A DNA stretch of 64,000 nucleotides from Croceicoccus sediminis (GTDB lineage: Bacteria > Pseudomonadota > Alphaproteobacteria > Sphingomonadales > Sphingomonadaceae). Location of the stretch: assembly GCF_007570835.1 (NCBI RefSeq), contig NZ_SUNC01000003.1:62001-126000 (forward strand). The letters run 5' to 3'. Positions 8,998 to 18,044 of the stretch are shown here, in pieces. The number at the start of each line of letters is the position of its first letter. Position 1 is the first letter of the stretch. The translations under genes and the position numbers were made by a program. Below the pieces are notes generated by a model. It ran no database searches. It saw only the letters and a program-made list of their open reading frames with translations, and had not been told where the DNA came from.

Positions 8998-10149
8998 ATG
9001 AATGGGGATACCGTGAGTTCGACCAAGATCGATTTCATCTATCTGTCCGAACCGGACATGATCGCCGCCGGGGTGACCGACATGGCGGCCTGTGTCGATA
9101 CGATGGAAGAAATGTTCGCCCTGCTTTACCGCGGCGATTACCGAATGGCCGGGGCCAGCAACAATTCGCATGGCGCGATCATCGTCTTCCCCGAAAATTC
9201 GCCCTTCCCCGACATGCCCAAGCCTACGCCGGACCGGCGCTACATGGCGATGCCGGCCTATCTTGGCGGCAATTTCCGTACCGCCGGGGTGAAGTGGTAC
9301 GGATCGAACATCGCCAATCGGGAAAAGGGCCTGCCCCGTTCGATCCTGATGTTCATCCTCAACGACGTGGATACCGGCGCGCCGCTGGCCTTCATGTCGG
9401 CCAACCTGCTTTCCGCCTATCGCACCGGTGCCGTTCCGGGCGTGGGCGCGCGGCATCTTGCGCGCAAGGATTCGCGCGTTGTCGGCATCCTGGGCCCCGG
9501 CGTTATGGCGCGAACCTCGCTTTCGGCCTTCATGGCGACTTGCCCTGCGATCGATACGGTCAAGGTAAAGGGTCGTAGCGAGAAGAGCCTTGCCGCCTTC
9601 GTCGACTGGGTGCGCGAAACCTATCCGCAGATCACCACGATCGAAACCGTCGACACGATCGAGGCCGTGGCCCGCGACAGCGATATCGTGACGTTCTGCC
9701 AATCGGGTGCGATCGGCGATCCGTCGCAATATCCCAAGATCCGCCGCGAATGGATCAGCCCCGGCACGTTCCTTTCGATGCCGTCGCTGACCGACGTGGA
9801 CGAAGGGATGGAAGCGCCCGATATCCGCAAGGTGCTGGACAATCCGGCGATGTACGAAGCCGGATACGAAGAATGCGAAAAGCCTGCGCACCGGTCCGTG
9901 CCGGTCGTGGGCATGCGGTATCTCGACCTTGTCGCGGAAGGCCGCGTCGCGCGGGACAGCCTGGAGGATCTCGGCAAGATCGTGGCCGGCGAGGCACCGG
10001 GACGCACTAACGACGAGGAAATCATCATCCTGTCCGTCGGCGGCATGTCGGTCGAAGACGTCGCATGGGGCACCGTCATCTATCGCAACGCTATCGAGCG
10101 CGGGATCGGGACCAGCCTCAACCTCTGGGACCAGCCGGCGCTTCGCTGA
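8998..10149 (+). CDS. Ornithine cyclodeaminase / mu-crystallin family protein (copy A)
   Basis: NAD(P)-binding enzyme of the OCD/mu-crystallin family, 383 aa. The Rossmann loop GILGPGVMARTS lies in the middle of the chain and is preceded by the family segment SANLLSAYRTGAVPGVGARHLA. Members reduce or form cyclic imines, deaminate amino acids, or act as accessory subunits. I recall members of this family being annotated as tyramine oxidase subunit B, which would suit this operon, but I could not check. The start at 8998 has GGAG 8 bp upstream and gives exactly the length of the paralogue at 26453. A Rid gene and a DAO-type oxidase follow, in the same order as in the second module. Confidence 0.87.
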   Translation: MNGDTVSSTKIDFIYLSEPDMIAAGVTDMAACVDTMEEMFALLYRGDYRMAGASNNSHGAIIVFPENSPFPDMPKPTPDRRYMAMPAYLGGNFRTAGVKWYGSNIANREKGLPRSILMFILNDVDTGAPLAFMSANLLSAYRTGAVPGVGARHLARKDSRVVGILGPGVMARTSLSAFMATCPAIDTVKVKGRSEKSLAAFVDWVRETYPQITTIETVDTIEAVARDSDIVTFCQSGAIGDPSQYPKIRREWISPGTFLSMPSLTDVDEGMEAPDIRKVLDNPAMYEAGYEECEKPAHRSVPVVGMRYLDLVAEGRVARDSLEDLGKIVAGEAPGRTNDEEIIILSVGGMSVEDVAWGTVIYRNAIERGIGTSLNLWDQPALR

Positions 10150-10173
10150 ACCCCGATTTTCAGGAATTACCAG

Positions 10174-10596
10174 ATGACCCAGATCACCAAGCTCAAGACC
10201 GGATCGCCCGCCGAAACGCGGGGCAGCTATTCGCGGGCAGTTGCAGTGGGCGACCTCATTTTCGTGTCCAACACCGCAGGGCGCAATCCCGATACGAAGC
10301 TCATCCCGACCGATCTTCGCGAACAGACCATGCAGGTCCTGGCCAATATCGAACGCGCGTTGGCCGCGGTCGACGCCGTGCTGGAAGACGTGGTCGCCGC
10401 GCGCGTCTTCATCCAGTTTCCCGATGATATCGACGAAGTCATGACCGCCTATGCCGAACGGATGCGCGGCATCGAACCGACGCTGACACTGACCAGCCCG
10501 CCGCTGGGATCGCCCGAATTCAAGGTGGAGATCGAAGTCACCGCCTATCGCGGCGCGTCGAAGGGGCCGGTGAACGAGATGAACCTTGGCGGCTAG
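10174..10596 (+). CDS. Rid (YjgF/YER057c/UK114) family protein lacking the catalytic Arg (copy A)
   Basis: 140-aa Rid-superfamily protein, the family of trimeric imine/enamine hydrolases. Family features include GSYSRAVAVGDLIFVS near the N-terminus, DVVAARVFIQF, and the C-terminal KVEIEVTAYRG. In canonical RidA the C-terminal part reads P-A-R-x-x-V, with the Arg binding the substrate carboxylate; here it reads EPTLTLTSP, so the Arg position is Leu104. The paralogue at 27661 has the same change. This places it among Rid subgroups without classical 2-iminoacid hydrolase residues. Between an OCD gene and an amine oxidase gene it may handle a non-carboxylated imine or protect the oxidase; the role is inferred. 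Confidence 0.88.
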   Translation: MTQITKLKTGSPAETRGSYSRAVAVGDLIFVSNTAGRNPDTKLIPTDLREQTMQVLANIERALAAVDAVLEDVVAARVFIQFPDDIDEVMTAYAERMRGIEPTLTLTSPPLGSPEFKVEIEVTAYRGASKGPVNEMNLGG

Positions 10597-10629
10597 CCTG
10601 CCCTTTCCCCCACGACGGATTTTCGTGGC

Positions 10630-11928
10630 ATGACCGGGACTCCACCGCCCATCGATCCGGTAACGACGTCGCCGGACCTGCCCGCCGAATGCGAGGTCGC
10701 GATCATCGGCGCAGGTATCGTGGGCCTCGTCGCGGCGCTGAACCTGGCCGAACGGGGCGTTCCGGTCGTCGTGATCGAAAAGGGGCGCCTTGCTGGCGAA
10801 CAATCGTCGCGAAACCTGGGCTGGGTGCGCAAGATGGGACGCGGACAGGCCGACCTGCCGCTAGCCCTCGAATCGGACCGCCTGTGGCAGGAAATGCCCG
10901 CCCGCGTCGGCGCCGACCTCGGCTATCGCCGGACGGGCATCCTCTACGCCGTACGGACAGAGGGCCAACTGGCCCCGCACGAGGCGTGGATGGCGTCTGT
11001 CGGCAACGGTATCGATTCCCGGCTGGTCAGCAACAAGGAGATCGCCGCGCTCGTCCCCGGCGGACAGGAAGACTGGTACGGCGGCATCCATACCCCCTCG
11101 GACGGCAAGGCCGAGCCACAGCTTGCCGCGAGCGCCATCGCCCGCGCCGCGATGGCGAAAGGCGCGAAGATCGTCGAGAATTGCGCAGTGAGAGCCCTCT
11201 CGCTCAGCGGCGGGCGCCTCAGCGGCGTGATGACCGAGCGGGGCGAGGTGCGCTGCAATTCGGTGATCCTTGCAGGCGGGGTATGGTCGCGCCGGTTCCT
11301 CGGCAATCACGGCGTCTCTTTCCCGACCCTGCCGGTGATCGCATCGGTCCTGCGCACGAAACCCATGGACGGGCCGACCGACATGGCCGTGGGCGCCCCC
11401 GACTTTTCCTTTCGCAAGGACCACACCGGCGGTTTCACGATCACCCAGCGCGGCGGCTTCATCGCGCCGCTCGCGCTCGACAGTTTGCTTTTGGCGCGCA
11501 AGTTCCTGCCGGTGCTGGGCGCGGAATGGAAACAGATCCGCCTGTCGCTGGGCCGTCATTTCCTTGACGATCTGTCGATGCAGCGCCGCTGGCCTGCCAC
11601 CGGCCCTTCCCCGTTTGAGGATCACCGCACGACGAACCCGCCCGTCAACGACAAGCTGAATGCCGAAGCGATGGCAAACTTGCGCGCGGCATGGCCAGCT
11701 TTTGGCAAGGCGGAAATCGCGCGCACCTGGGCAGGCATGATCGACATTACCCCCGATGCCCACCCGGTCATCGCGCCGCTGGACGAACTGCCCGGCGTGG
11801 TCGTGGCCAGCGGCTTTTCGGGCCACGGTTTCGGCACCGCACCTGCCGCGGGCCAGCTGGCCGCCGATCTGGCGACGGGTGCCGCGCCGCTCATCAACCC
11901 CGCTCCCTATGCGCTGACGCGGTTTTGA
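10630..11928 (+). CDS. DAO-family FAD-dependent amine/amino-acid oxidoreductase (copy A)
   Basis: FAD-dependent oxidoreductase of the DAO/GlpO fold, 432 aa. The ADP-binding GxGxxG motif (GAGIVG) spans residues 27-32, after a roughly 20-residue leader with no signal-peptide character. The C-terminal flavin-binding part shows GMIDITPDAHPVI and SGFSGHGFGTAPAAGQLAADL, as in D-amino-acid dehydrogenase and related amine oxidases. It should oxidise a C-N bond to an imine. It follows the Rid gene by 33 bp and is closely similar to the 28135 protein, which occupies the same position in the second module. Confidence 0.88.
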   Translation: MTGTPPPIDPVTTSPDLPAECEVAIIGAGIVGLVAALNLAERGVPVVVIEKGRLAGEQSSRNLGWVRKMGRGQADLPLALESDRLWQEMPARVGADLGYRRTGILYAVRTEGQLAPHEAWMASVGNGIDSRLVSNKEIAALVPGGQEDWYGGIHTPSDGKAEPQLAASAIARAAMAKGAKIVENCAVRALSLSGGRLSGVMTERGEVRCNSVILAGGVWSRRFLGNHGVSFPTLPVIASVLRTKPMDGPTDMAVGAPDFSFRKDHTGGFTITQRGGFIAPLALDSLLLARKFLPVLGAEWKQIRLSLGRHFLDDLSMQRRWPATGPSPFEDHRTTNPPVNDKLNAEAMANLRAAWPAFGKAEIARTWAGMIDITPDAHPVIAPLDELPGVVVASGFSGHGFGTAPAAGQLAADLATGAAPLINPAPYALTRF

Positions 11929-11961
11929 CCCGCGCCGGCATTTCATGACAGGATTTCGAAC

Positions 11962-12396
11962 ATGGCAGACGATTCAGACACTACCGCTTCAGGCCCCGCC
12001 CCTACCGACAAGGCCGCCGTCCTCGAACGCTTCTATGGCGCTTTCAATTCCGGCGACATGGACGGCGCTTTCGCCTGCCTGTCGCCCGACATCGTGTGGA
12101 CTTATCACGGCCCGGCTGACCGGATCGCCTTTGCCGGGACTTTCAAGGGCCATGACGGCGTGCGCGATTTCTTCGCCCGTGCGGGCGAGACAATCGAAAT
12201 CCTCGAGATGGCGCCCGAAAAGTTCGAAGTTGCCGGCAATACGGTCTATGGTAACGGTATCGAGCATAGTCGTTCGATCAAGACGGGCCGCGAATACCGT
12301 GTTCGCTGGGTGCATATCTATCAGGTGGAAAACGGACTGGTGACCGGTTTCGAGGAATTCCTGGACACGGCGGCCGTGGCTGGGGCCCTGTCGTGA
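11962..12396 (+). CDS. SnoaL-like / NTF2-fold protein
   Basis: 144-aa small NTF2-like protein: AVLERFYGAFNSGDMDGAF at the start of the cone-shaped fold, then TYHGPADRIAFAGTFKGHDGVRDFF split over two elements, and VRWVHIYQVENGLVTGFEEF at the end. The closing segment closely resembles the SnoaL half of the fused cytochrome protein at 7818 (VHIFKVRDGKIVQFEEF), so the two share a recent ancestor. Members act as isomerases, cyclases or ligand-binding proteins. It overlaps the next gene by 4 bp and is therefore translationally coupled to it. Substrate unknown. Confidence 0.8.
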   Translation: MADDSDTTASGPAPTDKAAVLERFYGAFNSGDMDGAFACLSPDIVWTYHGPADRIAFAGTFKGHDGVRDFFARAGETIEILEMAPEKFEVAGNTVYGNGIEHSRSIKTGREYRVRWVHIYQVENGLVTGFEEFLDTAAVAGALS

Positions 12397-12854
12397 CCGA
12401 CACGCTCTACGATCGTCTCCGCGCCAAGTGCGAACAGTTCGGCAAGGATTTCGCCGCGGGCCGCCTGTCGGAAATGACCAGCGCTTTCTATCACCCCGAA
12501 GCGGTGATGGAAGGGCGGGACATGCCGGCCGAACAGGGGCTGACCGCGATCCGCCACATCTTCGAGGAAGCCCGGGAGGTCTATTCCTCACTGACGATCG
12601 AGCTGGAAGAAATCACCCAGGTCGGCGATGTCGCGTTCGGCAATTTCACCAACCGGAACACCATTATCGGCGGCGGCATGGACATCCATCGCGGCCTGAT
12701 GATCTGGACACGGACCGGCGATGACTGGCTGGTGGTGCGCGACTTCTTCTTCAGCGAGAATTCCCCGCTTTTCACGTCCATCGGCCTCCATGCCGTAGGC
12801 GGCAAGGGAGCCGGGACACCCCGCACTTCGCGGAAGAAATCGGCCAAGGCCTGA
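12393..12854 (+). CDS. Second SnoaL-like / NTF2-fold protein
   Basis: 153-aa NTF2-like protein starting at a GTG that overlaps the previous stop (GTGA). The fold is suggested by FGKDFAAGRLSEMTSAFYHPEA, then AIRHIFEEAREVYSSL, and the strand-rich MIWTRTGDDWLVVRDFFF. The C-terminus is a basic tail (RTSRKKSAKA). It is less similar to the other SnoaL segments than they are to each other. Direct coupling to the 11962 protein suggests that the two work together or form a heteromer. No catalytic assignment can be made. Confidence 0.75.
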   Translation: MTDTLYDRLRAKCEQFGKDFAAGRLSEMTSAFYHPEAVMEGRDMPAEQGLTAIRHIFEEAREVYSSLTIELEEITQVGDVAFGNFTNRNTIIGGGMDIHRGLMIWTRTGDDWLVVRDFFFSENSPLFTSIGLHAVGGKGAGTPRTSRKKSAKA

Positions 12855-12867
12855 CGGAGAGCGATCG

Positions 12868-13800
12868 ATGCCCGGCGTAAGCAGAGCCTATGAGATCAAC
12901 GTGCAGGATCACCGCCTGCACTATCTCTCGCTGTCTGCGCGCCACGGTTCGATGCGGGCGGCGGCCGATTACCTGAACGTCGCACCGTCGACAATCAGCC
13001 GCCAGATCAAGTTGCTCGAACGCGCGCTGTCGATCGCGCTGGTCGAACCGGGTTCGCACAAGATGGTGCTGACCGAAGCCGGCACGATGCTGTGCGATTA
13101 CTACGAAAATCGCATGGCCGAACACGAAGAGCTGCTGACCGGGCTCGCCTCGCTGCGCAACGTGCGCAACCAGACGATCCGCATCGTCGCTGCCGAAGGC
13201 CTGATGGCGGCCCCGCTGCTGCCCGCCATCGCGAAGATCAGCGAGAAACATCCCGACGCCTCGATCGAACTGATGTCGGCCGAATACAACGCAGCCCACC
13301 GCCTGATCCTCAACGATACCGCGCATTTCGGCCTCTTGCTGGATTCGCCCGAAGATGCCCGGCTTCGCGTCCATGCGGCCAGCCGCCAGCCCTTTGTCGC
13401 TCTGATGCCGCGCGACCATCCGCTGGCCAGCGAAACCGCGATTACGCCCGAAATGCTGGCAGAGCACAGGCTGCTGACCCCGCTCACGTCCTCGCGCGTG
13501 TTCGAAATCGTGCAGTCGGTCTTTTCCGGGCGCGGCCTGTCGCTCAACATCGCGCTCAAGTCCTCTTCTATGCAGATCATCCTGAAGGGCGTGGAAAGCG
13601 GGCTTGGCGTTGCCGTCCTGCCATCGATCTTCGCCGCACAAGGCAACAAGGACGAAATCGTCTCGCGCGAACTGGTCTGCGATGAACTGCGCGACATCAG
13701 CCTGCTTCTGGTCAGCAGGGTTGGACGCAAGCTGGAGCCGGGTGCGCTCGACATGCGAACCGCACTGGTGCGCGCGATCCGCAAGCTGCCCGTTCTTTAG
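12868..13800 (+). CDS. LysR-family transcriptional regulator
   Basis: 310-aa LysR-type regulator with an N-terminal winged helix-turn-helix (residues about 15-75, SMRAAADYLNVAPSTISRQI followed by LLERAL) and a periplasmic-binding-protein-like effector domain from about residue 100 (RIVAAEGLMAAPLLPAI onward). It is the last gene of the rightward amine-oxidation operon, 13 bp after the second SnoaL gene, with GGAGAG before the ATG. Two TGTTGC-N7-GCAACA palindromes, at 6202 and 13893, flank the operon it belongs to and are its likely targets. Many LysR proteins that control catabolic operons respond to a pathway intermediate. Confidence 0.9.
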   Translation: MPGVSRAYEINVQDHRLHYLSLSARHGSMRAAADYLNVAPSTISRQIKLLERALSIALVEPGSHKMVLTEAGTMLCDYYENRMAEHEELLTGLASLRNVRNQTIRIVAAEGLMAAPLLPAIAKISEKHPDASIELMSAEYNAAHRLILNDTAHFGLLLDSPEDARLRVHAASRQPFVALMPRDHPLASETAITPEMLAEHRLLTPLTSSRVFEIVQSVFSGRGLSLNIALKSSSMQIILKGVESGLGVAVLPSIFAAQGNKDEIVSRELVCDELRDISLLLVSRVGRKLEPGALDMRTALVRAIRKLPVL

Positions 13801-13892
13801 GCAAACCCTGCCGCCTTTTTCAGCAGCAGTGCCCAATCGGGCGGCAAGTGCCGAAATTCGCCGAAAAACCCCGGATTTTTGCGGCCTCGCGG

Positions 13893-13913
13893 TTGTTGCG
13901 CGCTCTGCAACAA
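13893..13913. promoter_or_regulatory. LysR-type palindrome, site 2 (TTGTTGC-N7-GCAACAA)
   Basis: Perfect 7-bp arms, TTGTTGC at 13893-13899 and GCAACAA at 13907-13913, lie 87 bp upstream of the TonB receptor start and 92 bp after the LysR stop. Arms and spacer length match the site at 6202. It probably places the receptor gene under the same LysR control as the oxidase operon. Confidence 0.6.
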
Positions 13914-14000
13914 AAGCGCTTCGGAGTGTCGTTGTCTCTAATTCGTAATCCAGCGACCATCATCGCGATAACAACCTACGGACCGTATCAGGGGGTTCTG

Positions 14001-16295
14001 ATGATCAAAGCTTCACGCCTTTCACTTATGTGCGCCATCCCGGCGTGTGTCCTGGCCAGCCCGGCCATGGCGCAAGATGCCGAAACCGATACGCCGGAGC
14101 AGAGCACTTCGGGCCTCAACACCATCGTCGTCACCGCGCAAAAGCGCGAACAGAACCTGCAGAGTGTGGGTATCGCCGTGACAGCGGTGACCGCAGAGAG
14201 CATCGAAAGCCAGAACATCACCAGCAGCGCCGACCTTGCCGGACGCATCGTGGGCCTGGAAAACTACTCGCCCTATGGCCCCGGCACTTCGGCCAACGTC
14301 GTTATTCGCGGCATCGGCGTGAACGACTTCGGCGAAGGACACGAAGCGCCGGTCACGACTTACGTGGACGAGTTCTATTATGTCGCCGTTCCCGCGGTCG
14401 ACTTCGCACTGTTCGATCTTGACCGGGTCGAAGTCCTGCGCGGCCCGCAGGGCACGCTGTTCGGGCGCAATTCGACCGGCGGCCTGATCCATTATGTCAC
14501 GGCCAAGCCCTCCGCCTATGCCGAAGGCTTTGCCAATGCGACTTATTCCAGCTTCAACACGCTCAAGCTCGAGGCGGCGGCCAATGCGCCGATCAGCGAT
14601 ACCGTCTCGGTTCGCCTCTCCGGCTTTTCGATGACCAGCGACGGTTATCAAAAGCAGATCAACCCCGATCTCGAACGCGGCGGCCAGGCCGGCAGCCAGG
14701 CAGCGCGCCTGCAGATCCGTTATCAGGGCGACGATGGCTGGGACCTCAACCTCAAGGGTGAGTACGGTCGGATCGACACGGTCCACAGCTACTACGAAAC
14801 CATCACCGGCTATGTCGACAACGACACCGGCCTGGTGATGCAAGACGATTCCATCACCGACATCGTCGGCTATGCCGAACGCAACGGCCCGGCCGCCGCC
14901 AAGAACACCGCATGGGCCAACCGCCCCGCGCTGCTCAAGGCGACGATCAAGTCCGCCCTGTTCCGCGCCGAAAAGGAATTCGGCGACACGACTTTCACCA
15001 GCGTCACCGGCTATCAGGACTACGAGCGCCGGATGGAAGAGGACAGCGACGGCACGCCCAACGACATCGTCTATGCCAGCTTCCCCTACCAGCTGAAGGA
15101 AGTGACGCAGGAACTGCGCCTGTTCCACGACGGCGACACGACGGACTGGACCGCGGGTGTCTACGGGCTCCACTCGGTTGCCAACAACCAGCCTTCGGCC
15201 GTGTTCAATTTCCCCATCGACCCGCCGACTGCGGACGGCATCTACGATGGCGAATTCTTCCCCTTCGCGCTGAACGCGGACTGGCGCATGCGGACCAATT
15301 CGCTGTCGGTCTTCGGCCAGCTCGAACAGGACCTGTCGGATACGCTCAAGCTGATCGCGGGCGCACGTCTTACTTATGACGACAAGACTTTCGCCGATGC
15401 CGACAACGCGGCATTCCGTACTTGCGAAAGCGGCCAGCCGGGATCGTGCTACCTGATTTCTGAAGGCGGCGACGGGACGGCCAACCCCTTCGACCTCGAA
15501 TACGACCAGCTGCTCGTCTCGGGTAAGCTCGCGCTCGAATATTCGCCCAATGCCGACACGCTGTTCTATGCCAGCGTCTCTCGCGGAACCAAGGGCGGCG
15601 GGTTCAACAACGGGTTCTATCCCGACAACACCTCGCTCAGCCAGATTCCCTACAAGGACGAAACGCTCTACGCCTTTGAAATCGGCGAAAAGGCAACCTT
15701 GCTGGACAACCGCCTGCGCATCAACACCAGCATATTCTACTACGATTATTCCGACTATCAGGTGTTCAACTACTTCGGTCTCGTCGGCCTGATCTCGAAC
15801 CAGGACGCGCGCGCATACGGCGTGGAAACCGAGATCGAAGCGGAACTGGCCGACGGGCTCACCGCCTATGGCTCTGCCGCCTATCTCAACACCAAGATCT
15901 ACGACGTGTCGAAGGCTACCCCCTCGGGCGACATCGTTACCGCGGACCGTTCCATGGCTTTTGCGCCCAAGTGGAGCGGCAGCGGCGGGCTGACCTACAA
16001 GACGATGGCCGGATCGCTTGGTGAACTGGTGCTCGACTGGAACTTCAACGCCCGTTCGTCGCGCTATGCCGGTAACTTCAACGATCCGGGCACGAAGCTG
16101 GACAGTTATTTCAAGCACAACGCCTCGGTTGCGCTCGATTTCGATGAAGGGGTGAATGTCCGTGCGTTCGTCGACAACATCGGCAACGTGAAGAACTACA
16201 CCTACCTCGGCCCCTCGTTCGCTTCGATCGGGATCATCCAGGCCCGTTACGCCATGCCCCGCACGTATGGCGTGGCAGTCGGCATCGAATGGTGA
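14001..16295 (+). CDS. TonB-dependent receptor
   Basis: Complete 764-aa outer-membrane receptor. A signal peptide covers about residues 1-24 (ending ASPAMA). A TonB-box-like segment TIVVTAQKREQNLQSVG follows, then a plug domain with RVEVLRGPQGTLFGRNSTGG, then the beta-barrel. The chain ends in an aromatic residue (VGIEW). The ATG at 14001 is preceded by AGGGGG; upstream in-frame codons lack signal-peptide character and are not used. The TAQKR..SIQDVG-like box is characteristic of sphingomonad catabolite receptors. It probably imports the substrate of the flanking pathway, since it carries the LysR-type site and is followed by a secreted amidohydrolase gene. Confidence 0.93.
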   Translation: MIKASRLSLMCAIPACVLASPAMAQDAETDTPEQSTSGLNTIVVTAQKREQNLQSVGIAVTAVTAESIESQNITSSADLAGRIVGLENYSPYGPGTSANVVIRGIGVNDFGEGHEAPVTTYVDEFYYVAVPAVDFALFDLDRVEVLRGPQGTLFGRNSTGGLIHYVTAKPSAYAEGFANATYSSFNTLKLEAAANAPISDTVSVRLSGFSMTSDGYQKQINPDLERGGQAGSQAARLQIRYQGDDGWDLNLKGEYGRIDTVHSYYETITGYVDNDTGLVMQDDSITDIVGYAERNGPAAAKNTAWANRPALLKATIKSALFRAEKEFGDTTFTSVTGYQDYERRMEEDSDGTPNDIVYASFPYQLKEVTQELRLFHDGDTTDWTAGVYGLHSVANNQPSAVFNFPIDPPTADGIYDGEFFPFALNADWRMRTNSLSVFGQLEQDLSDTLKLIAGARLTYDDKTFADADNAAFRTCESGQPGSCYLISEGGDGTANPFDLEYDQLLVSGKLALEYSPNADTLFYASVSRGTKGGGFNNGFYPDNTSLSQIPYKDETLYAFEIGEKATLLDNRLRINTSIFYYDYSDYQVFNYFGLVGLISNQDARAYGVETEIEAELADGLTAYGSAAYLNTKIYDVSKATPSGDIVTADRSMAFAPKWSGSGGLTYKTMAGSLGELVLDWNFNARSSRYAGNFNDPGTKLDSYFKHNASVALDFDEGVNVRAFVDNIGNVKNYTYLGPSFASIGIIQARYAMPRTYGVAVGIEW

Positions 16296-16319
16296 TCACC
16301 CTCCCCTGATCACACGATC

Positions 16320-16358
16320 GCGGCCTCGCTCCCCGGTGGGGCGGGGCCGCTTTCTTTC
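16320..16358 (+). terminator. Rho-independent terminator after TonB receptor
   Basis: GCGGCC and GGCCGC arms enclose an inner CCCC-GGT-GGGG hairpin, followed by TTTCTTTCT. It starts 25 bp after the receptor stop codon and ends just before the amidohydrolase ribosome-binding site, so it could also attenuate readthrough into that gene. Confidence 0.7.
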
Positions 16359-16375
16359 TGCCAGAGGTAATTTCG

Positions 16376-18022
16376 ATGAAGACCGGGTCCTTCCGCCGCG
16401 CACTAAGTGCCGCAGCCGCCGTCCTTGCGTTTGCCGCGTCACCCGCATGGGCTCAGGACCCGGCGGACGCGGTCTATCGCGATGCGAAGATCTATACGGT
16501 CGATCCCGAAACCACCTGGGCCGAGGCGGTTGCGATCCGCGACGGACGTTTCGTCTATGTCGGTGACGACAAGGGCGTCGACGTCTTCATCGGTCCCGAA
16601 ACGGAAGTGACCGACCTCGACGGGCGAATGGTCATGCCCGGTATCCACGACGCGCATCAGCACATGGTGCTGGCACAGGCGCGCAACATCTATTGCCAGA
16701 TCTCGCCCGAGGCGGACATCGACGCGCTGATCGCGGGTCTTCGCGCATGTCCCGAAGAAAAGCGGCCCGACGGCTGGATCATCGCCGACGTCTATCGCGG
16801 CGACAATTTCCCCGGCGGCAAGGCGGACCGCAAGTTCCTGGACGAGGCGTTTCCCGACACCCCCGTCTATATCCGCGAATGGTCGTATCACCACGCACTG
16901 GTGAACACCAAGGCGCTGGAGATCGCCGGGATCGACCGCGACACGCCCGATCCCGACGGCGGCACGATCCTGCACCGCGAGGATGGCGAGCCGAGCGGCG
17001 AACTGCTGGCGGGCGCGACGTTCCTTGCCGCCCGGCACTTGCCGCCGCTTTCGGACGAGGCGATCCGCAAGGCCCTGCTCGATACCGCCGCGCTTTGTGC
17101 GCAATACGGCATCACCTCGGTCCAGGATGCCGGGGTGACGGACGCGGTGGCGCGGCAATTGCACGAACTCGACGTGTCAGGACAATGGAACTTGCGCACA
17201 CTGGCGCACGTGTTCTGGGGCAATCCCGCCGTCTCCATGATGTCGATAGACCAGAGCGAAGAGGTACTGGCCCATCGTGCCGAACTGCGCTCGCCGCGGG
17301 TCTCCCTCGACGCGGTAAAGCTTCTGATCGACGGATCGCCGCTACAACCGCATCATACCGACGTGCAGCTCGACGGGCACGGGCACTACGACCGCGCCAA
17401 GCTCTACACCACGCCCGAAACCATCGCCGCCGCGCTGACCCGTTTCGAGGAAGAGAACCTGCGGGTGAAGATGCACGCCGTCGGCACCGGCGCAAACCGC
17501 GTCGCGGTCAATGCCATCGAGGCAATGCGCAAGGTCAACCGCCAGCCGCATATCAAGCCGGAAATCGCGCACAGCCTCTATTTCTCGGAAGAGGACATGG
17601 ACCGGCTCGCCCCGCTGGGCATCGTTACGGAAATGTCGCCCGCGATCTGGCAGATCAAGGGCCCGCTGACCGAAAGCCTGAAGGGCGCCTGGCCGTTCCG
17701 CAGCCTGCTGTCGCGCGGCGTCACCATGACCATCGGCAGCGACTGGGTCGTCCTGCCCTCGCCCAACCTGTTCCCCGCCATCGGCGGCATGCTGGACCAT
17801 GGCGACGAATCCATCACGATTGCCGATGCCATCCGCATCGCCACGCGCAACGGCGCCGAAGTCGCCGGCTGGGCCGACGTCACCGGCTCGATCGAAGTGG
17901 GCAAGATGGCCGACATGATCGTGCTGGACCGCAACCTGTTCGACGCCGCGGCAGCAGAAATCGGCGAAACCCGGGTTCTTCGCACCGTGTTCGAAGGACG
18001 CACCATCTACACGGCCGAATAA
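16376..18022 (+). CDS. Exported amidohydrolase, YtcJ-like
   Basis: 548-aa metal-dependent hydrolase of the amidohydrolase superfamily (YtcJ/AepA type). The first 26 residues form a Sec signal peptide (LSAAAAVLAFAASPAWAQ). Metal-binding elements include HDAHQH near residue 87 (MPGIHDAHQHMV), KLLIDGSPLQPHHTDVQ, an MHAVGTGA histidine and GSDW with the C-terminal Asp. The SIEVGKMADMIVLDRN closing strand is typical. The family hydrolyses amide or related bonds. Being exported and downstream of a TonB receptor, it may process the substrate in the periplasm before uptake. It converges with the mhp genes, with only 22 bp between stops. Confidence 0.87.
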   Translation: MKTGSFRRALSAAAAVLAFAASPAWAQDPADAVYRDAKIYTVDPETTWAEAVAIRDGRFVYVGDDKGVDVFIGPETEVTDLDGRMVMPGIHDAHQHMVLAQARNIYCQISPEADIDALIAGLRACPEEKRPDGWIIADVYRGDNFPGGKADRKFLDEAFPDTPVYIREWSYHHALVNTKALEIAGIDRDTPDPDGGTILHREDGEPSGELLAGATFLAARHLPPLSDEAIRKALLDTAALCAQYGITSVQDAGVTDAVARQLHELDVSGQWNLRTLAHVFWGNPAVSMMSIDQSEEVLAHRAELRSPRVSLDAVKLLIDGSPLQPHHTDVQLDGHGHYDRAKLYTTPETIAAALTRFEEENLRVKMHAVGTGANRVAVNAIEAMRKVNRQPHIKPEIAHSLYFSEEDMDRLAPLGIVTEMSPAIWQIKGPLTESLKGAWPFRSLLSRGVTMTIGSDWVVLPSPNLFPAIGGMLDHGDESITIADAIRIATRNGAEVAGWADVTGSIEVGKMADMIVLDRNLFDAAAAEIGETRVLRTVFEGRTIYTAE

Positions 18023-18044
18023 CCCGGAAGTTTACGCGGCGGCC

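Noticed and set aside
8758-10803. Long antisense frame opposite OCD, Rid and DAO genes
   Set aside because: It crosses several well-supported genes and their intergenic regions and shows no domain.
14022-16118. Long antisense frame opposite the TonB receptor
   Set aside because: Low-complexity Arg/Val/Asp-rich translation without motifs; the receptor on the plus strand has signal peptide, plug and barrel.
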